This document shows, one piece after another, positions 1 to 8,794 of a stretch of 53,358 bases of DNA. This DNA comes from Pseudomonadota bacterium (GTDB taxonomy: Bacteria > Pseudomonadota > Gammaproteobacteria > Burkholderiales > Rhodocyclaceae), in contig JAFEDI010000024.1 in NCBI GenBank assembly GCA_018241725.1, positions 1-53,358 of the forward strand, given 5' to 3'. Within the stretch, counting starts at the first letter, position 1. The number at the start of each line of letters is the position of its first letter. Below the pieces are notes generated by a model. The model worked only from the letters and a program-made list of their open reading frames with translations, ran no database searches and was not told where the DNA came from. The position numbers and the translations under genes are program-made.

Positions 1-85
1 GGGACTGGTCACCCATCACCGTGGTGACTCTCAATCCCGAGCGAGACGTAGTCCTTGCCATGGGGAATAAACAGCAAAGAGCTGC

Positions 86-691
86 ATGAATCAGGCGACA
101 ACTAGCTTGACGCGCGCCGAGGTCGAGAAGGCGCATCCGGATGTCCTCGAGCTTTTCTTTCAGGTTTTCGACAAGGGGGTGCTGGAGGACGGGGAGGGAC
201 GCGAGATCGATTTCCGCAACACGCTGATCATCCTCACCAGCAATATTGGCTCCGCCCAGATCATGCAGGCCTGCCTGAACCGGGAGCCCGAGGCGCTCCC
301 GTCGGCCGATGAGCTCGCTGATGCCCTTCGGCCGGTACTGTGCAAGAGCTTCAAGCCGGCCTTTCTCGGACGTGTGAAGGTCGTGCCCTATTTCCCCATC
401 CCGGACGATGTGTTGCTACAGATCATCCAGCTGAAGCTCGAGCGCATACGTGATCGTGTGGCGGCGAATCACCAGGCCGCCCTGGTCTGGGACGAGTCCG
501 TCATCGACGCCATTCTCGAACGCTGTACGGAGGTAGATTCCGGTGCCCGCAACGTGGACCACATTCTCGATGGGTCCCTGCTGCCTGGGGTCGCGGAGAT
601 CGTTCTGACGCGCATGGCGGAAGGCGAGGGCGTGGCGAACATCCAAATCAAGGTGAGCGAGCAGGGGCATTTCGAATACGCGATGGCATAG
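86..691 (+). pseudogene. clpV: 3' fragment of type VI secretion ATPase ClpV/TssH
   Basis: ClpV is the hexameric AAA+ ATPase that disassembles contracted type VI secretion sheaths in the cytoplasm. Only the end of its second ATPase module is here. Similarity starts abruptly at residue 12 with EVEKAHPDVLELFFQVFDKG, just after the point where the Walker B aspartate would lie. Sensor 1 (LTSNIGS, about 50-56), the arginine-finger region (AFLGR, to residue 96), the sensor 2 segment GARNVD (about 153-158) and the ClpV-like C-terminus follow. The N-domain, first AAA+ module and Walker A are missing, and bases 1-116 show nothing ClpV-like. With about 200 of roughly 880 residues it cannot be a working unfoldase. 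The cause may be deletion, recombination or an assembly junction. No other T6SS gene is in the window. Confidence 0.8.
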
Positions 692-772
692 GGCGCGTAT
701 TGCTCCTGGATCTGGTGGTGTTCCCGGGGACAGCATCCCGCATGCTTTCTCCGTTTTCTGGAGTATGACGAC

Positions 773-2413
773 ATGACGTATATCGGGTGGCTGGTGCGCG
801 GTGTAGTGCTGGCCGTTGGGCTTGGCGGGGTGAATGCGCGTGCCGCCGAGGCGGTGCAGGGGATTCGTGGGGCGCTGGAGTCGGGGAATCTGGGGCTTGT
901 CTCTGCCACCAGCTTCCGTCTGGCCAATGGGGGCTGTACCGCGTGTCCGACGATTCCGCAGGCGCTGTGGTATTTCCGGGATGACTGGATCGCGGTTCCC
1001 AAGGTCGATCCGGCCGGTTTCAGCCGGGGGCTTCCGGCGCTGCGCGATGTTGCGGAGTGGGCGGCGACAGCCAAGGGCGTGCCATCGGGTGCCCTGCCGC
1101 CCCTGGCCTGGGTTGGGGCGCCTCTGCTCGCCGAAGCCTGGCGGCTGGCGGCGGATGGCTCGACGATCACGGGTCCGGCCGGTACGAGCCTGCCGTTTGC
1201 GGTGGAGCCCCGTCTCGCCAGCAACCAGTCCTATTACGATGTGCAAAGCGCGCGCTATTTCACCGGGCGCGCGTTGTCCATGCGTGGGCACATGGACAAC
1301 GGACGTTTCATTGCGCGCAGCTTGTGGCCGGACGATTTCCGGCTTGATGCGGCGTCAGTGCCGTTCAAGCCCTTGGCCGCGGATGAGACGCTCGACTCGC
1401 TGGTGCGATCGGAGGATGGCGGTGCCCGTCAGCCTCTTGCCGCACGTGTCCTGTGGCAGCGCGCGGCACCCGGTCCGCAGGGGTGGAGCGGCAAGCCGGT
1501 GCTGGCGGTGATGCTCAATGGTGCCCAGGGCGACGACGACGAAGCGCACGGTGGCCATTTCGCGATTGCGACGGGGCGTTTCGGGGACAAGGGGGAGTGG
1601 CGCGACTGGTTGGTGAACAATTTCTACAACCTGGATTCGGTCAGCGAGAAGGGCATCATCGCGTCATCACTGCCGATGGATGCCTACATGGGCGATCTCA
1701 ACAGCGGTCAGGCTTGGTACCGGCCGTCCTACATGCTGGTGGCGGTGTTGAAGCAGGACAGGGCGGCGGCCTTCTACCAGGGGGCGATCTCGCGGGTGTT
1801 CAACCACTTCTATCGCCACGATTTCGTCTATCGCCACGCCACGGCCAACTGTGCGGGGATCAGCATCGATACCCTGCGCGCGCTGGGCTGGCAGGTTCCG
1901 AAGCAGGGGCCGACGAGCATGCTGAAAGCGATTGCGGGTCTGCCGTACATGGCACTGAAGGACGGTAGCCTCGACAGCGGCCGCAAGGCCTTCGACTACA
2001 TGTCCGCCGAGCGGACGGCCCTTTACCCCTTTGTGGCTTTCGAGGCCATTGGCCGCGACATTCTTGAGCGGCTCGTGGCCGGCAAGCAGTCCGCTTCCGG
2101 GCTGGAGGCGATGCTGGCGGAGGATATCGAGGCGCTGGTGTATGTGCGGATTCCCCAGTTCCCGTCGTCCCGCGCCTTCGGACAGGCACCGGTCGCGTCC
2201 ATCGACGAGTACATGCAGCGTGCTCCGGCAGACCGGAAGGACTGGAAGATCATTCCCGTTCCGCCCCGGCCGTTCCCCGCCGAATTGAAGGACGGCGATG
2301 GCGGTGATGCGCCGCTGGAGGCGTCCAGTATTGCCTTGGCGGCCTACGGTGGCTTCTTCGGCGTGACTGCCGTTGGTTTGTGGCACAGGCGCAGCAAACG
2401 GCGGCGTGTCTGA
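773..2413 (+). CDS. Exported, C-terminally membrane-anchored protein of unknown function
   Basis: I do not recognise this 546-residue protein. It begins with a signal peptide-like segment (hydrophobic core about 6-20, then ARAAEA). It ends with a hydrophobic stretch (about 517-537) followed by the basic tail RRSKRRRV, so the bulk should be periplasmic and anchored at the C-terminus. A Cys pair (GGCTACP) lies near residue 50. The motif HGGHFAIATG (His259, His262) precedes HATANCAGISIDTLRALGW (Cys360). His before Cys in such motifs is what circularly permuted NlpC/P60 or papain-like hydrolases show, so a thiol hydrolase is a reasonable guess but not established. The start is supported by CTGGAG nine bases upstream. 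A bidirectional terminator follows at 2425-2460. Confidence 0.6.
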   Translation: MTYIGWLVRGVVLAVGLGGVNARAAEAVQGIRGALESGNLGLVSATSFRLANGGCTACPTIPQALWYFRDDWIAVPKVDPAGFSRGLPALRDVAEWAATAKGVPSGALPPLAWVGAPLLAEAWRLAADGSTITGPAGTSLPFAVEPRLASNQSYYDVQSARYFTGRALSMRGHMDNGRFIARSLWPDDFRLDAASVPFKPLAADETLDSLVRSEDGGARQPLAARVLWQRAAPGPQGWSGKPVLAVMLNGAQGDDDEAHGGHFAIATGRFGDKGEWRDWLVNNFYNLDSVSEKGIIASSLPMDAYMGDLNSGQAWYRPSYMLVAVLKQDRAAAFYQGAISRVFNHFYRHDFVYRHATANCAGISIDTLRALGWQVPKQGPTSMLKAIAGLPYMALKDGSLDSGRKAFDYMSAERTALYPFVAFEAIGRDILERLVAGKQSASGLEAMLAEDIEALVYVRIPQFPSSRAFGQAPVASIDEYMQRAPADRKDWKIIPVPPRPFPAELKDGDGGDAPLEASSIALAAYGGFFGVTAVGLWHRRSKRRRV

Positions 2414-2424
2414 TCCAGATGCAT

Positions 2425-2460
2425 AAACAAGAAACCCCGCGCTGGCGGGGCTTCTTGTTT
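2425..2460. terminator. Bidirectional rho-independent terminator
   Basis: A near-perfect hairpin with stem CCCCGC/GCGGGG, extended by AAACAAG/CTTGTTT and AA/TT, has a GCTG loop. It lies between the convergent ends of the exported-protein gene (2413) and ychF (2479) and carries A-rich and T-rich flanks for both directions. Confidence 0.85.
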
Positions 2461-2478
2461 GATCAGGTGGGCAGGGCG

Positions 2479-3570
2479 TTAGACGTTGAACAGGAAGTTC
2501 AGTACGTCGCCATCCTTCACCACGTATTCCTTGCCTTCGGAGCGCATCTTGCCGGCCTCCTTGGCGCCCTGCTCGCCCTTGAAGGTGATGAAGTCTTCAT
2601 AGGAGATGGTCTGAGCGCGGATGAAGCCGCGTTCGAAGTCGGTGTGGATGACGCCGGCGGCCTGAGGGGCGGTGTCGCCAACGTGGATGGTCCAGGCACG
2701 TACTTCCTTCACCCCGGCGGTGAAGTAGGTCTGCAGGCCGAGCAGGCTGTAGCCGGCGCGGATCAGACGGTTGAGGCCGGGTTCCTCGAGGCCCAGGTCG
2801 GCGAGGAAGGCCATCTTGTCGTCATCTTCCAGGTCGGCCAGTTCGGCTTCGATCTTGGCGCACAGGGCGACGACCGGGGCGCCTTCCTTGGCGGCGTGCT
2901 CGCGCAGGCGGTCGAGGTAGGGGTTGTTCTCGAAACCGTCTTCCATCACGTTGCCTACGTACATGGCGGGCTTGAGAGTCATGAGGCACAGAGGTTTGAG
3001 GAGCAGCTTCTCGTCGTCGCTGAGCTGCATGGTGCGTGCCGGCAGGCCTTCGTTGAGGTGGGGCAGCAGCTTCTCGAGCAAGGCGACGAGCTTCTGGGCA
3101 TCCTTGTCACCAGCGCGGGCCTTCTTGTTTTCCCGGTGGATGGCCTTCTCGACGGCGGCCATGTCGGCCAGCGCCAGTTCGGTGACGATTGTTTCGATGT
3201 CAGCGATCGGGTCCACCTTGCCGTTCACATGGACGACGTTTTCATCGTCGAAGCAGCGCACGACATTGACGATGGCATCAGTCTCGCGGATGTTGGCGAG
3301 AAACTGGTTGCCGAGGCCTTCGCCCTTGGAGGCGCCGGCAACCAGGCCGGCGATGTCCACGAATTCAACAATGGCGGGCTGTACCTTCTGCGGCTTGACG
3401 ATCTCCGACAGGGCGTCGAGGCGCGGATCCGGCACTTCAACGATGCCCACGTTGGGCTCGATGGTACAGAAGGGATAGTTCTCGGCGGCGATGCCGGCCT
3501 TGGTGAGGGCGTTGAAGAGGGTCGATTTGCCGACGTTGGGCAGGCCGACGATGCCGCATTGCAGAGCCAT
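2479..3570 (-). CDS. ychF: Redox-responsive/ribosome-associated ATPase YchF
   Basis: YchF is a universally conserved Obg-family P-loop NTPase that prefers ATP and binds ribosomes in the cytoplasm. At 363 residues it has the family's usual length. Visible are G1 GLPNVGKST (9-17), the [10 protein letters not shown] segment (about 33-42), [16 protein letters not shown] covering the DxxG region, and a C-terminal TGS domain ending [15 protein letters not shown]. The ATG is preceded by AAAGGAACTCC. pth, the common neighbour of ychF, is absent here; the upstream gene is a TPR/glycosyltransferase. A 24-bp palindrome at 3625-3648 lies about 55 bases upstream of the start and may be regulatory. Confidence 0.96.
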   Translation of the reverse strand: MALQCGIVGLPNVGKSTLFNALTKAGIAAENYPFCTIEPNVGIVEVPDPRLDALSEIVKPQKVQPAIVEFVDIAGLVAGASKGEGLGNQFLANIRETDAIVNVVRCFDDENVVHVNGKVDPIADIETIVTELALADMAAVEKAIHRENKKARAGDKDAQKLVALLEKLLPHLNEGLPARTMQLSDDEKLLLKPLCLMTLKPAMYVGNVMEDGFENNPYLDRLREHAAKEGAPVVALCAKIEAELADLEDDDKMAFLADLGLEEPGLNRLIRAGYSLLGLQTYFTAGVKEVRAWTIHVGDTAPQAAGVIHTDFERGFIRAQTISYEDFITFKGEQGAKEAGKMRSEGKEYVVKDGDVLNFLFNV

Positions 3571-3624
3571 GGAGTTCCTTTGTTAACAGTGCACTACGAG
3601 CCAATGTCGGCTTCGTTGAAGTGC

Positions 3625-3648
3625 CCGGTCTGCGTATACGCAGACCGG
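3625..3648. promoter_or_regulatory. 24-bp perfect palindrome upstream of ychF
   Basis: The half-site CCGGTCTGCGTA is followed directly by its exact reverse complement. It lies in the 107-bp gap between the end of the TPR/glycosyltransferase gene and the start of ychF, both leftward. Without a loop or T-run it is not a standard terminator. A dimeric regulator operator or a cruciform are alternatives. Confidence 0.5.
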
Positions 3649-3677
3649 CGTGGTCGTGAGATGGGGAAAGGGCTGCG

Positions 3678-4868
3678 TCACCGGAGCGTGGGCTCAACGA
3701 TTTTGTAGCGGCTTTGTCCTCGAAAGACGCGCATTGTAACCTTTGATCCAAGGGCTTGGCGTGTGTGACGACGGTGTTCCGTGCGAGCGGGGGCGAGCAA
3801 GTCATATGGGTTGAGCCAAGCCAAAAGGCCTTGGCATACCGAATCGATTACGCCAGTCCAGTCGCCCGGTTGGCGTTGCCGAAATATCCTGATGGAGGGA
3901 TACCAGGGGCTTGTTTCCTGTTCCAGCTGCCAGCGCCATTCTCCTGAGTGACGCAAGAGCAAGCAGCATGGTTTGCCAAGGGCGCCGGCCAAATGGGCAA
4001 CGGCGGTGTCCACGCTGAGGACAATATTCAGGTTTTCAATCAACGCTGCCGTTTCTGCCATGTTCGACAACGCTGACGAATAGTCAGTGAAGTTGGGCCA
4101 TTGATTGAGAATGGCCAGATCTTCAGGTCGAATATGGTCGTGAAGTGCGAAAAGCTGGGCTCCCAACCGGGTAAGAGGGGCAAGCTCCTCCACTGGAAGA
4201 TCTCGCGTACGATTGATCGTGCCTTTCTGATTGCCGCGCCAGACGAGCCCGATCCTCGGCTCACGACTTCCACTCAGTTTGTCCTCCCAGTGGCGCACCC
4301 GACTTGGGGGCGCATTCAGATAAGCCATTCCGGCATCTAGCTCATCGGTATTGATCTGCAGGGCCAGGGGCAGGCTCATGAGGGGGCAGTGCAGATCGTG
4401 TTCCGGCAAGGGGTGGGTATCCCGATCCATCGCGATAATGCTGGGGGGCAGATCGACCAGCAGGGTTCGGAGTGTGGTCGGGACAAGCAGGATCAATTTC
4501 CGGGCAAGGGAGGCGACCCTGGGGACAAAGCGTACGAACTGCAAGGTATCGCCCAGTCCTTGTTCCGACCAGAGCAGCAATGTCTTTCCATCAAGAGGCT
4601 GTTGGCCAAGCCAGCGCGGCCGCGTGCTTTGCAGAAGAAGAGACTGGAACTGCGTTGTTTGCCATCGCCATTCATAAAGGAGCCAACCTTGGGAGAAATC
4701 TCCTTGGGCGAGACAGCAATGGGCCTGTTCAATGTATGCCTCGGCGAAATTGGAGTGGAGATCGGCTGCTTTGGCCAAGGCTTCCTTGGCCTCGTCGAGG
4801 CGATGCATCTGTTGTAGCAGTATCCCGCTGTTGAACCATCCCAAAGGATGAGCAGGAAACGCTTCCAA
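3678..4868 (-). CDS. C-terminal part of a frameshifted TPR/family 9-like glycosyltransferase
   Basis: This segment holds the last TPR motifs (GWFNSGILLQQMHRLDEAKE; NFAEAYIEQAHCCLAQGDF) and a GT-B domain like the heptosyltransferase/GT9 group: LLLWSEQGLGDTLQFVRF, RIGLVWRGNQ, and VLSVDTAVAHLAGALGKP, the last near the usual nucleotide-sugar site. Such TPR-GT proteins are thought to glycosylate proteins or envelope glycans; substrate unknown. The only start here is a TTG with no ribosome site. Reading the same frame upstream gives more TPR sequence (YAYVLAELGRPSEALIAYAQ) that continues the gene at 4886-5404. The two therefore look like one gene split by loss of a single C (G on + strand) at 4939-4941. 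Base composition is visibly more AT-rich than the neighbours. Confidence 0.75.
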   Translation of the reverse strand: MEAFPAHPLGWFNSGILLQQMHRLDEAKEALAKAADLHSNFAEAYIEQAHCCLAQGDFSQGWLLYEWRWQTTQFQSLLLQSTRPRWLGQQPLDGKTLLLWSEQGLGDTLQFVRFVPRVASLARKLILLVPTTLRTLLVDLPPSIIAMDRDTHPLPEHDLHCPLMSLPLALQINTDELDAGMAYLNAPPSRVRHWEDKLSGSREPRIGLVWRGNQKGTINRTRDLPVEELAPLTRLGAQLFALHDHIRPEDLAILNQWPNFTDYSSALSNMAETAALIENLNIVLSVDTAVAHLAGALGKPCCLLLRHSGEWRWQLEQETSPWYPSIRIFRQRQPGDWTGVIDSVCQGLLAWLNPYDLLAPARTEHRRHTRQALGSKVTMRVFRGQSRYKIVEPTLR

Positions 4869-4885
4869 TAATTGCGCGTAAGCGA

Positions 4886-5404
4886 TCAGCGCTTCACTCG
4901 GCCTCCCCAGTTCTGCAAGGACATAGGCGTACCTGAAAGGGACTGCTCATCGTCGGGGGAACGTGCCAGCAGCCGAGCGCAGGTCGCCTCGGCAGCCTGG
5001 AAGTCCTTGGTGGCCAGCAGAAAGGCCGCCTTGTCACGTAGTGCAGGAACATCGTCGGGCTCTCTGGTAAGCCGGACGCTGAAGTCCGCCGCGGCGGCCT
5101 CGCGAATAAGAGTTCGGAGCGCTTGGGTATCGCCTGCTCTCCCCGTGGCCTGTTCATAGCTTTCGACCCCATGCCAGGCGGCCTCGTATTCTCCCTGGGC
5201 GAGCAGCGTTTCTGCGCGGGTGAGATTCAAAGCATGTAGTTCGGGGTTTTCGTTCAGGACTTTATTCAAACAGGCGAGAGACGCTTCGAGTCGGTTTGCC
5301 TGACGATGGATGATGGCTTGGCGTATCAGATCCAGGATACGCTCGAATCTGGCGGTTTCAGATTCAGGCTCTTCAACCATTGGGGAGGAGTATCTCGATG
5401 TCAT
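4886..5404 (-). CDS. N-terminal TPR part of the frameshifted TPR/glycosyltransferase gene
   Basis: This segment carries tetratricopeptide-like helices: ILDLIRQAIIHRQANRLEAS, ALNLTRAETLLAQGEYEAAW and ALRDKAAFLLATKDFQAAEA. After RSPDDEQS the reading frame turns into SGTPMSLQNWGGRVKR and stops. Adding one C to the CCC run at 4939-4941 (read on the minus strand) restores SPFRYAYVLAELGRPSEAL and joins the glycosyltransferase segment at 3678-4868. The whole gene would encode about 575 residues. It may be a real frameshift that kills the gene, a phase-variable tract (unlikely with only three or four C) or a sequencing error. The ATG at 5404 has no clear ribosome site; ATG at 5380 is an alternative. 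Confidence 0.65.
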   Translation of the reverse strand: MTSRYSSPMVEEPESETARFERILDLIRQAIIHRQANRLEASLACLNKVLNENPELHALNLTRAETLLAQGEYEAAWHGVESYEQATGRAGDTQALRTLIREAAAADFSVRLTREPDDVPALRDKAAFLLATKDFQAAEATCARLLARSPDDEQSLSGTPMSLQNWGGRVKR

Positions 5405-5723
5405 CGAGAGGCCGAGGCAGGTGCCGGTGTTTATTTGCGTAGCAGGAGATGTTCGAAGCGTGCAGCTATCGTAGATAGGAGATTAATGAATAATCCGTCT
5501 CTGGAATGTGTGCTTTACCCAATTTTACCGGGGTAGCCTTTCGGCCTTATTCCATCGGAAGAGTCCGCCTGACGCGTAGAGGAAGCGTTCAAGCGCGCTC
5601 GTCCTTGGTCGTGGGGATATTGGTGCTTAGGGCGGAGAGGGGGAGGACGTTCATGAGAACGTTCTGCGCGGAAGGAGCCGGACGGCCTCTCTGGGAAACC
5701 GTCCGGTAATGCAGCGTGCGCTG
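5405..5723. other. Non-coding gap between TPR/glycosyltransferase and aminotransferase genes
   Basis: About 320 bp with no convincing gene; short frames here lack ribosome sites and recognisable products. It should hold the leftward promoter of the TPR gene, but I could not pick one out. There is a small inverted repeat ACGTTC-N4-GAACGT at 5647-5662 and a hairpin at 5678-5706. Confidence 0.5.
5678..5706 (-). terminator. Possible terminator of the aminotransferase gene
   Basis: Inverted repeat CCGGACGG/CCGTCCGG with a 13-base loop lies 17 bp beyond the stop codon of the leftward aminotransferase gene. The T-run after it is poor, so termination is only likely. Confidence 0.45.
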
Positions 5724-6917
5724 TCAGGCTTTGCGGGTGGCGTGCAGCAGAGTGTCGAGCAGGCCGATCATCTCGTCGATTTCGGTGCCACTGACAGTCA
5801 GCGAGGGCATGAAGCGCAGCAGGTTGGGGCGCGGCGAGTTGAGCAGCAGGCCCTTGGGCGAATGCTCGAGAGCGCTCTTCACCAGCGCCGGGCCGCGGTC
5901 GTCGTCGAGGATCAGTGCGCGCAGCAGACCCTGGCCCCGTTCGCCGACGAGGCCGTGGCGGGCCACCAGATCGTTGAGGGCTGCAGCCAGATAACGGCCG
6001 GTTTCCTCGACCTTGTCCAGGAAGCCTGGGCTGGTCAGACGGCGCATTACTGCTGCGCCGACCGCTGCCATCAGCGGGTTGCCGTTGTAGGTGCCGCCCT
6101 GGTCGCCGGGTTCGAAGCAGCACACTGCTTCACGGGCCAGCAGGGCCGACAGGGGCACGCCGCCGCCGATGCCTTTGCCGAGGGTCATGATGTCCGGCTC
6201 GATGCCGGCATGCTCATAGGCGAACAGGCGGCCGGTGCGGCCCATGCCCGTCTGCACTTCGTCGACGATCAACAGCAGGCCGTGCTCACGGGTGAGTTCG
6301 CGCAGGGCCTGCAGAAAATCCGGCTCGGCGGGGATCACGCCGCCTTCGCCCTGCACGGGTTCGAGCATCACCGCGACGGTTTTCGGGCCGATCAGGGCCT
6401 TCACCGAGTCGAGGTCGTTGAGCTTGGCCTTCGGGAAGCCCGGTACCTGCGGTGCGAAGAGGGTGTCCCAGCCTGGCTTGCCGGAGGCCGACATGGTGGC
6501 CAGCGTGCGGCCGTGGAAGGCGTGTTCGAAGGTGATGATCTCGTAGGCGCCGTTGCGGTTGAGGCGGCCCCACTTGCGCGCCAGCTTGATGGCACCTTCA
6601 TTGGCCTCGGCGCCAGTGTTGGCGAAGAACACCCGGTCGAAGACGGAATTGCGGGTCAGCAGGCCGGCCAGTTCGATGGCCGGGCCGTTGTAGAAGGCCG
6701 GACTCGGGTTGATCAGCTGGGCGCCTTGGGTCGCGAGGGCTTCGCTGATTTCCGGCGGGCAGTGGCCCAGGCAGTTCACCGCCCAGCCCTGCACAAAGTC
6801 GAGATAGGCTTTGCCCTGTTCGTCGTACAGCCAGGAACCGCTGCCTCGGACGAAGACGAGCTCGGGCCGGTTTGTGATGTACATCAACGAATTGGCATCG
6901 AATTCGCCGTATTGCAT
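5724..6917 (-). CDS. argD: Acetylornithine/succinyldiaminopimelate-type aminotransferase
   Basis: This is a class III PLP-dependent aminotransferase of 397 residues, the usual ArgD length. ArgD exchanges an amino group between N-acetylornithine and 2-oxoglutarate in arginine synthesis, and often also serves lysine synthesis. Seen are the PLP-phosphate region [30 protein letters not shown], the cofactor-ring aspartate in [16 protein letters not shown], and the Schiff-base lysine in TLGKGIGGG (about residue 250). The N-terminus [20 protein letters not shown] fits ArgD better than GABA or ornithine aminotransferases. argB lies 7 kb away and is not in one operon with it. Close class III paralogues mean substrate assignment rests on similarity alone. 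Confidence 0.85.
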   Translation of the reverse strand: MQYGEFDANSLMYITNRPELVFVRGSGSWLYDEQGKAYLDFVQGWAVNCLGHCPPEISEALATQGAQLINPSPAFYNGPAIELAGLLTRNSVFDRVFFANTGAEANEGAIKLARKWGRLNRNGAYEIITFEHAFHGRTLATMSASGKPGWDTLFAPQVPGFPKAKLNDLDSVKALIGPKTVAVMLEPVQGEGGVIPAEPDFLQALRELTREHGLLLIVDEVQTGMGRTGRLFAYEHAGIEPDIMTLGKGIGGGVPLSALLAREAVCCFEPGDQGGTYNGNPLMAAVGAAVMRRLTSPGFLDKVEETGRYLAAALNDLVARHGLVGERGQGLLRALILDDDRGPALVKSALEHSPKGLLLNSPRPNLLRFMPSLTVSGTEIDEMIGLLDTLLHATRKA

Positions 6918-7008
6918 GGCGCTATCTCCTTGCGTAAAGCGATAAATGTTAGCGCGAGGAGCGTCGTGATGCGACCTTTCACGGAAAATTCATGGGCGCG
7001 CCGGGCTG

Positions 7009-8715
7009 TCAGCGTACCAGCAGCAGGTAGACCAGCAAGACGTTGAGCACCAGCGACGTGGCCGCCAGCAGCTTGAGGCCGAGTTGCGGGTCCCGTTCCA
7101 TCAGCGGGGACTTGCGTGGCACCACCAGCGGGCGGCGGGCGCCCCGTTCGAGCGCCAGCAGGAATTCCTCGGCGGTCTCGAAGCGCGCCTTGGGTTCGCG
7201 GGCGACGGCCTTCAGCAGCACCGCTTCGAGCCAGTCGGGAATGTCCGGCCGATAGCGGGTCGGCGGCACCGGGTCGCCGAACTTGGGGTTCTGGAAGGGC
7301 TCGATCTCGCCGTAGGGATACTTGCGGGTCAGCAGCTGGTAGAGCGTCACGCCGACAGCGTAGAGGTCGGTCTGCTCGCTGGCGGCCACGTTCTTGCCAC
7401 CGTAGAGCTCAGGCGCCATGTAGCTGGGCGTGCCGGGATTGTTGATCTCCTCGAACTTCTGCCCCTGCTGGGTGGCGTCGGAAGCGGCAACGCCCAGGTC
7501 GAGGATGCGCAGACGGCCCTCGGCGTCCAGGTGCAGGTTGTCCGGCTTGATGTCCCGGTGCACGATGGACAGCCGGTGCAGGCTGGCCACGCCCTTCAGG
7601 ATGCGCTCGCCGAGGTCCGCCACCTCGCCGGTGCCGAAGCGGTGGCCGCTGTCCAGCCGTGCCTTGAGGGTAGCGCCCTCGTGCCAGCTCATCAGGTAGT
7701 ACAGATGGCTGCGCTGCGGGTAGGGGATGACCTGCGGGAACCAGCTGTCGTTGATCCGCCGGGCCAGCCATTCCTCGTGGGCGAGGGCGGCGGCGGCCTC
7801 CGGGTCGTCGTGTTCGGGGCGCAGGGTCTTCAGTACGCGGTGCTGGCCCTGGTCGTCGCTGACCCGGTACAGCAGCGTGGCGATGGATTCGTGCAGCAGG
7901 GCGTCGACGGTCAGGCCGTCCAGTGTCTGGCCGATCTTCAGGCGCGGCGGTAGCGGCAGGTTCTGCAGGCGGGCGATGTTGTCGCGCAGCTTGTCGGCCG
8001 GTAGTGCTTCCACGCGCAATACCAGTGCCGTGCAGTTGTCCTGGCTACCGCCGTCTTCGGCGCTCATCGCGAGACGCGCGGCAGCTTCCTGAGGGTCTTC
8101 TTCTGCGCGCAGGATGTCGCCGATCTTGCGGTCGCCGAGTTGGCCCCATACGCCGTCGCTCATCAGCGCGAAGACATCGTCGGCCTCCAGTTCGCCGTCG
8201 GCGTAATCCACCGACAGGTGGGCGTCGAGGCCGACCGCGCGGGACAGCACGTTCTTGAGTTCCGGGTGCTCCCACACGTGGTCGGTGGACAACTGCTCCA
8301 GCTTGCCGGCGCGCAGCCGGTAGATCCGCGAATCGCCCACGTGGGCCAGGTAATAGCGGCGCCCGCGCAGCACCACGGCCGACAGCGTGGTGGCCATGCC
8401 GGCCGCCTCCCGGGTACGTGCGGCGTGGGAGATCAGCCAGCGGTTGAGGGAGGTCAGCACCGTGTCGAGGGACTTGTTGACGGCCCAGGTATCCGGTGTT
8501 GCGTAGTAGTCGGAGAGCAGGCCGCGGACGGTGTATTCGGAAGCTTCGCGGCCGTTGGCGTGGCCGCCTACGCCGTCTGCAACCACTGCCAGGATGCCCT
8601 TGGCGTCAAGCTCGGCGCCTTCCGGCGTGACGGCGCCGCAGAAGTCCTCATTGCGCGGCCGCGGACCGGTGAGGGATGAATAACCGAGGATGGCGTGGAG
8701 TCGGGGCGCGGTCAT
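7009..8715 (-). CDS. Bifunctional PP2C-type phosphatase/serine-threonine protein kinase
   Basis: 568 residues from the ATG at 8715; a longer reading from a TTG at 8775 would begin inside a terminator hairpin. The N-terminal half is a PP2C phosphatase: RPRNEDFCG, VVADGVGGHANG, YLAHVGDSRIYRL, ALMSDGVWGQL and SQDNCTALVL supply the metal-binding aspartates. The second half is a Hanks-type kinase: VLKTL (ATP lysine), HRDIKPDN (catalytic loop), LDLGVA in place of DFG, then APELYGG. The glycine loop is degenerate. One transmembrane helix closes the protein (last 22 residues), leaving both domains cytoplasmic. It follows nirB-nirD-transporter, an order I recall from Pseudomonas aeruginosa PA1780-PA1783. 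It may regulate nitrate assimilation; targets unknown. Confidence 0.9.
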   Translation of the reverse strand: MTAPRLHAILGYSSLTGPRPRNEDFCGAVTPEGAELDAKGILAVVADGVGGHANGREASEYTVRGLLSDYYATPDTWAVNKSLDTVLTSLNRWLISHAARTREAAGMATTLSAVVLRGRRYYLAHVGDSRIYRLRAGKLEQLSTDHVWEHPELKNVLSRAVGLDAHLSVDYADGELEADDVFALMSDGVWGQLGDRKIGDILRAEEDPQEAAARLAMSAEDGGSQDNCTALVLRVEALPADKLRDNIARLQNLPLPPRLKIGQTLDGLTVDALLHESIATLLYRVSDDQGQHRVLKTLRPEHDDPEAAAALAHEEWLARRINDSWFPQVIPYPQRSHLYYLMSWHEGATLKARLDSGHRFGTGEVADLGERILKGVASLHRLSIVHRDIKPDNLHLDAEGRLRILDLGVAASDATQQGQKFEEINNPGTPSYMAPELYGGKNVAASEQTDLYAVGVTLYQLLTRKYPYGEIEPFQNPKFGDPVPPTRYRPDIPDWLEAVLLKAVAREPKARFETAEEFLLALERGARRPLVVPRKSPLMERDPQLGLKLLAATSLVLNVLLVYLLLVR

Positions 8716-8732
8716 GGGCGTCAGAAACGGCA

Positions 8733-8770
8733 CGGATCGGAAGCGGGGAGTATGCCCCGGTTCCGATCCG
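8733..8770 (-). terminator. Terminator or attenuator after the nitrate transporter gene
   Basis: The stem CGGATCGGAA-CGGGG / CCCCG-TTCCGATCCG has single mismatched bases and a 6-base loop. It lies between the transporter stop (8795) and the kinase start (8715). The T-run after it is short (TGCCGTTTCT), so partial read-through to the kinase is plausible. Confidence 0.7.
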
Positions 8771-8794
8771 TTCAAGAGTGTGTCGGGTGGTGGT

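Noticed and set aside
1-85. Insertion sequence end beside truncated clpV
   Set aside because: A short inverted repeat is present, but no transposase or recognisable terminal repeat can be supported.
2380-3708. Long open frame antisense to ychF
   Set aside because: Mirror of a well-defined GTPase; composition reflects GC-rich codons read backwards, and no family resemblance.
5709-7046. Long open frame antisense to argD
   Set aside because: Opposite strand has clear catalytic motifs; this one has none and crosses the gene boundary.
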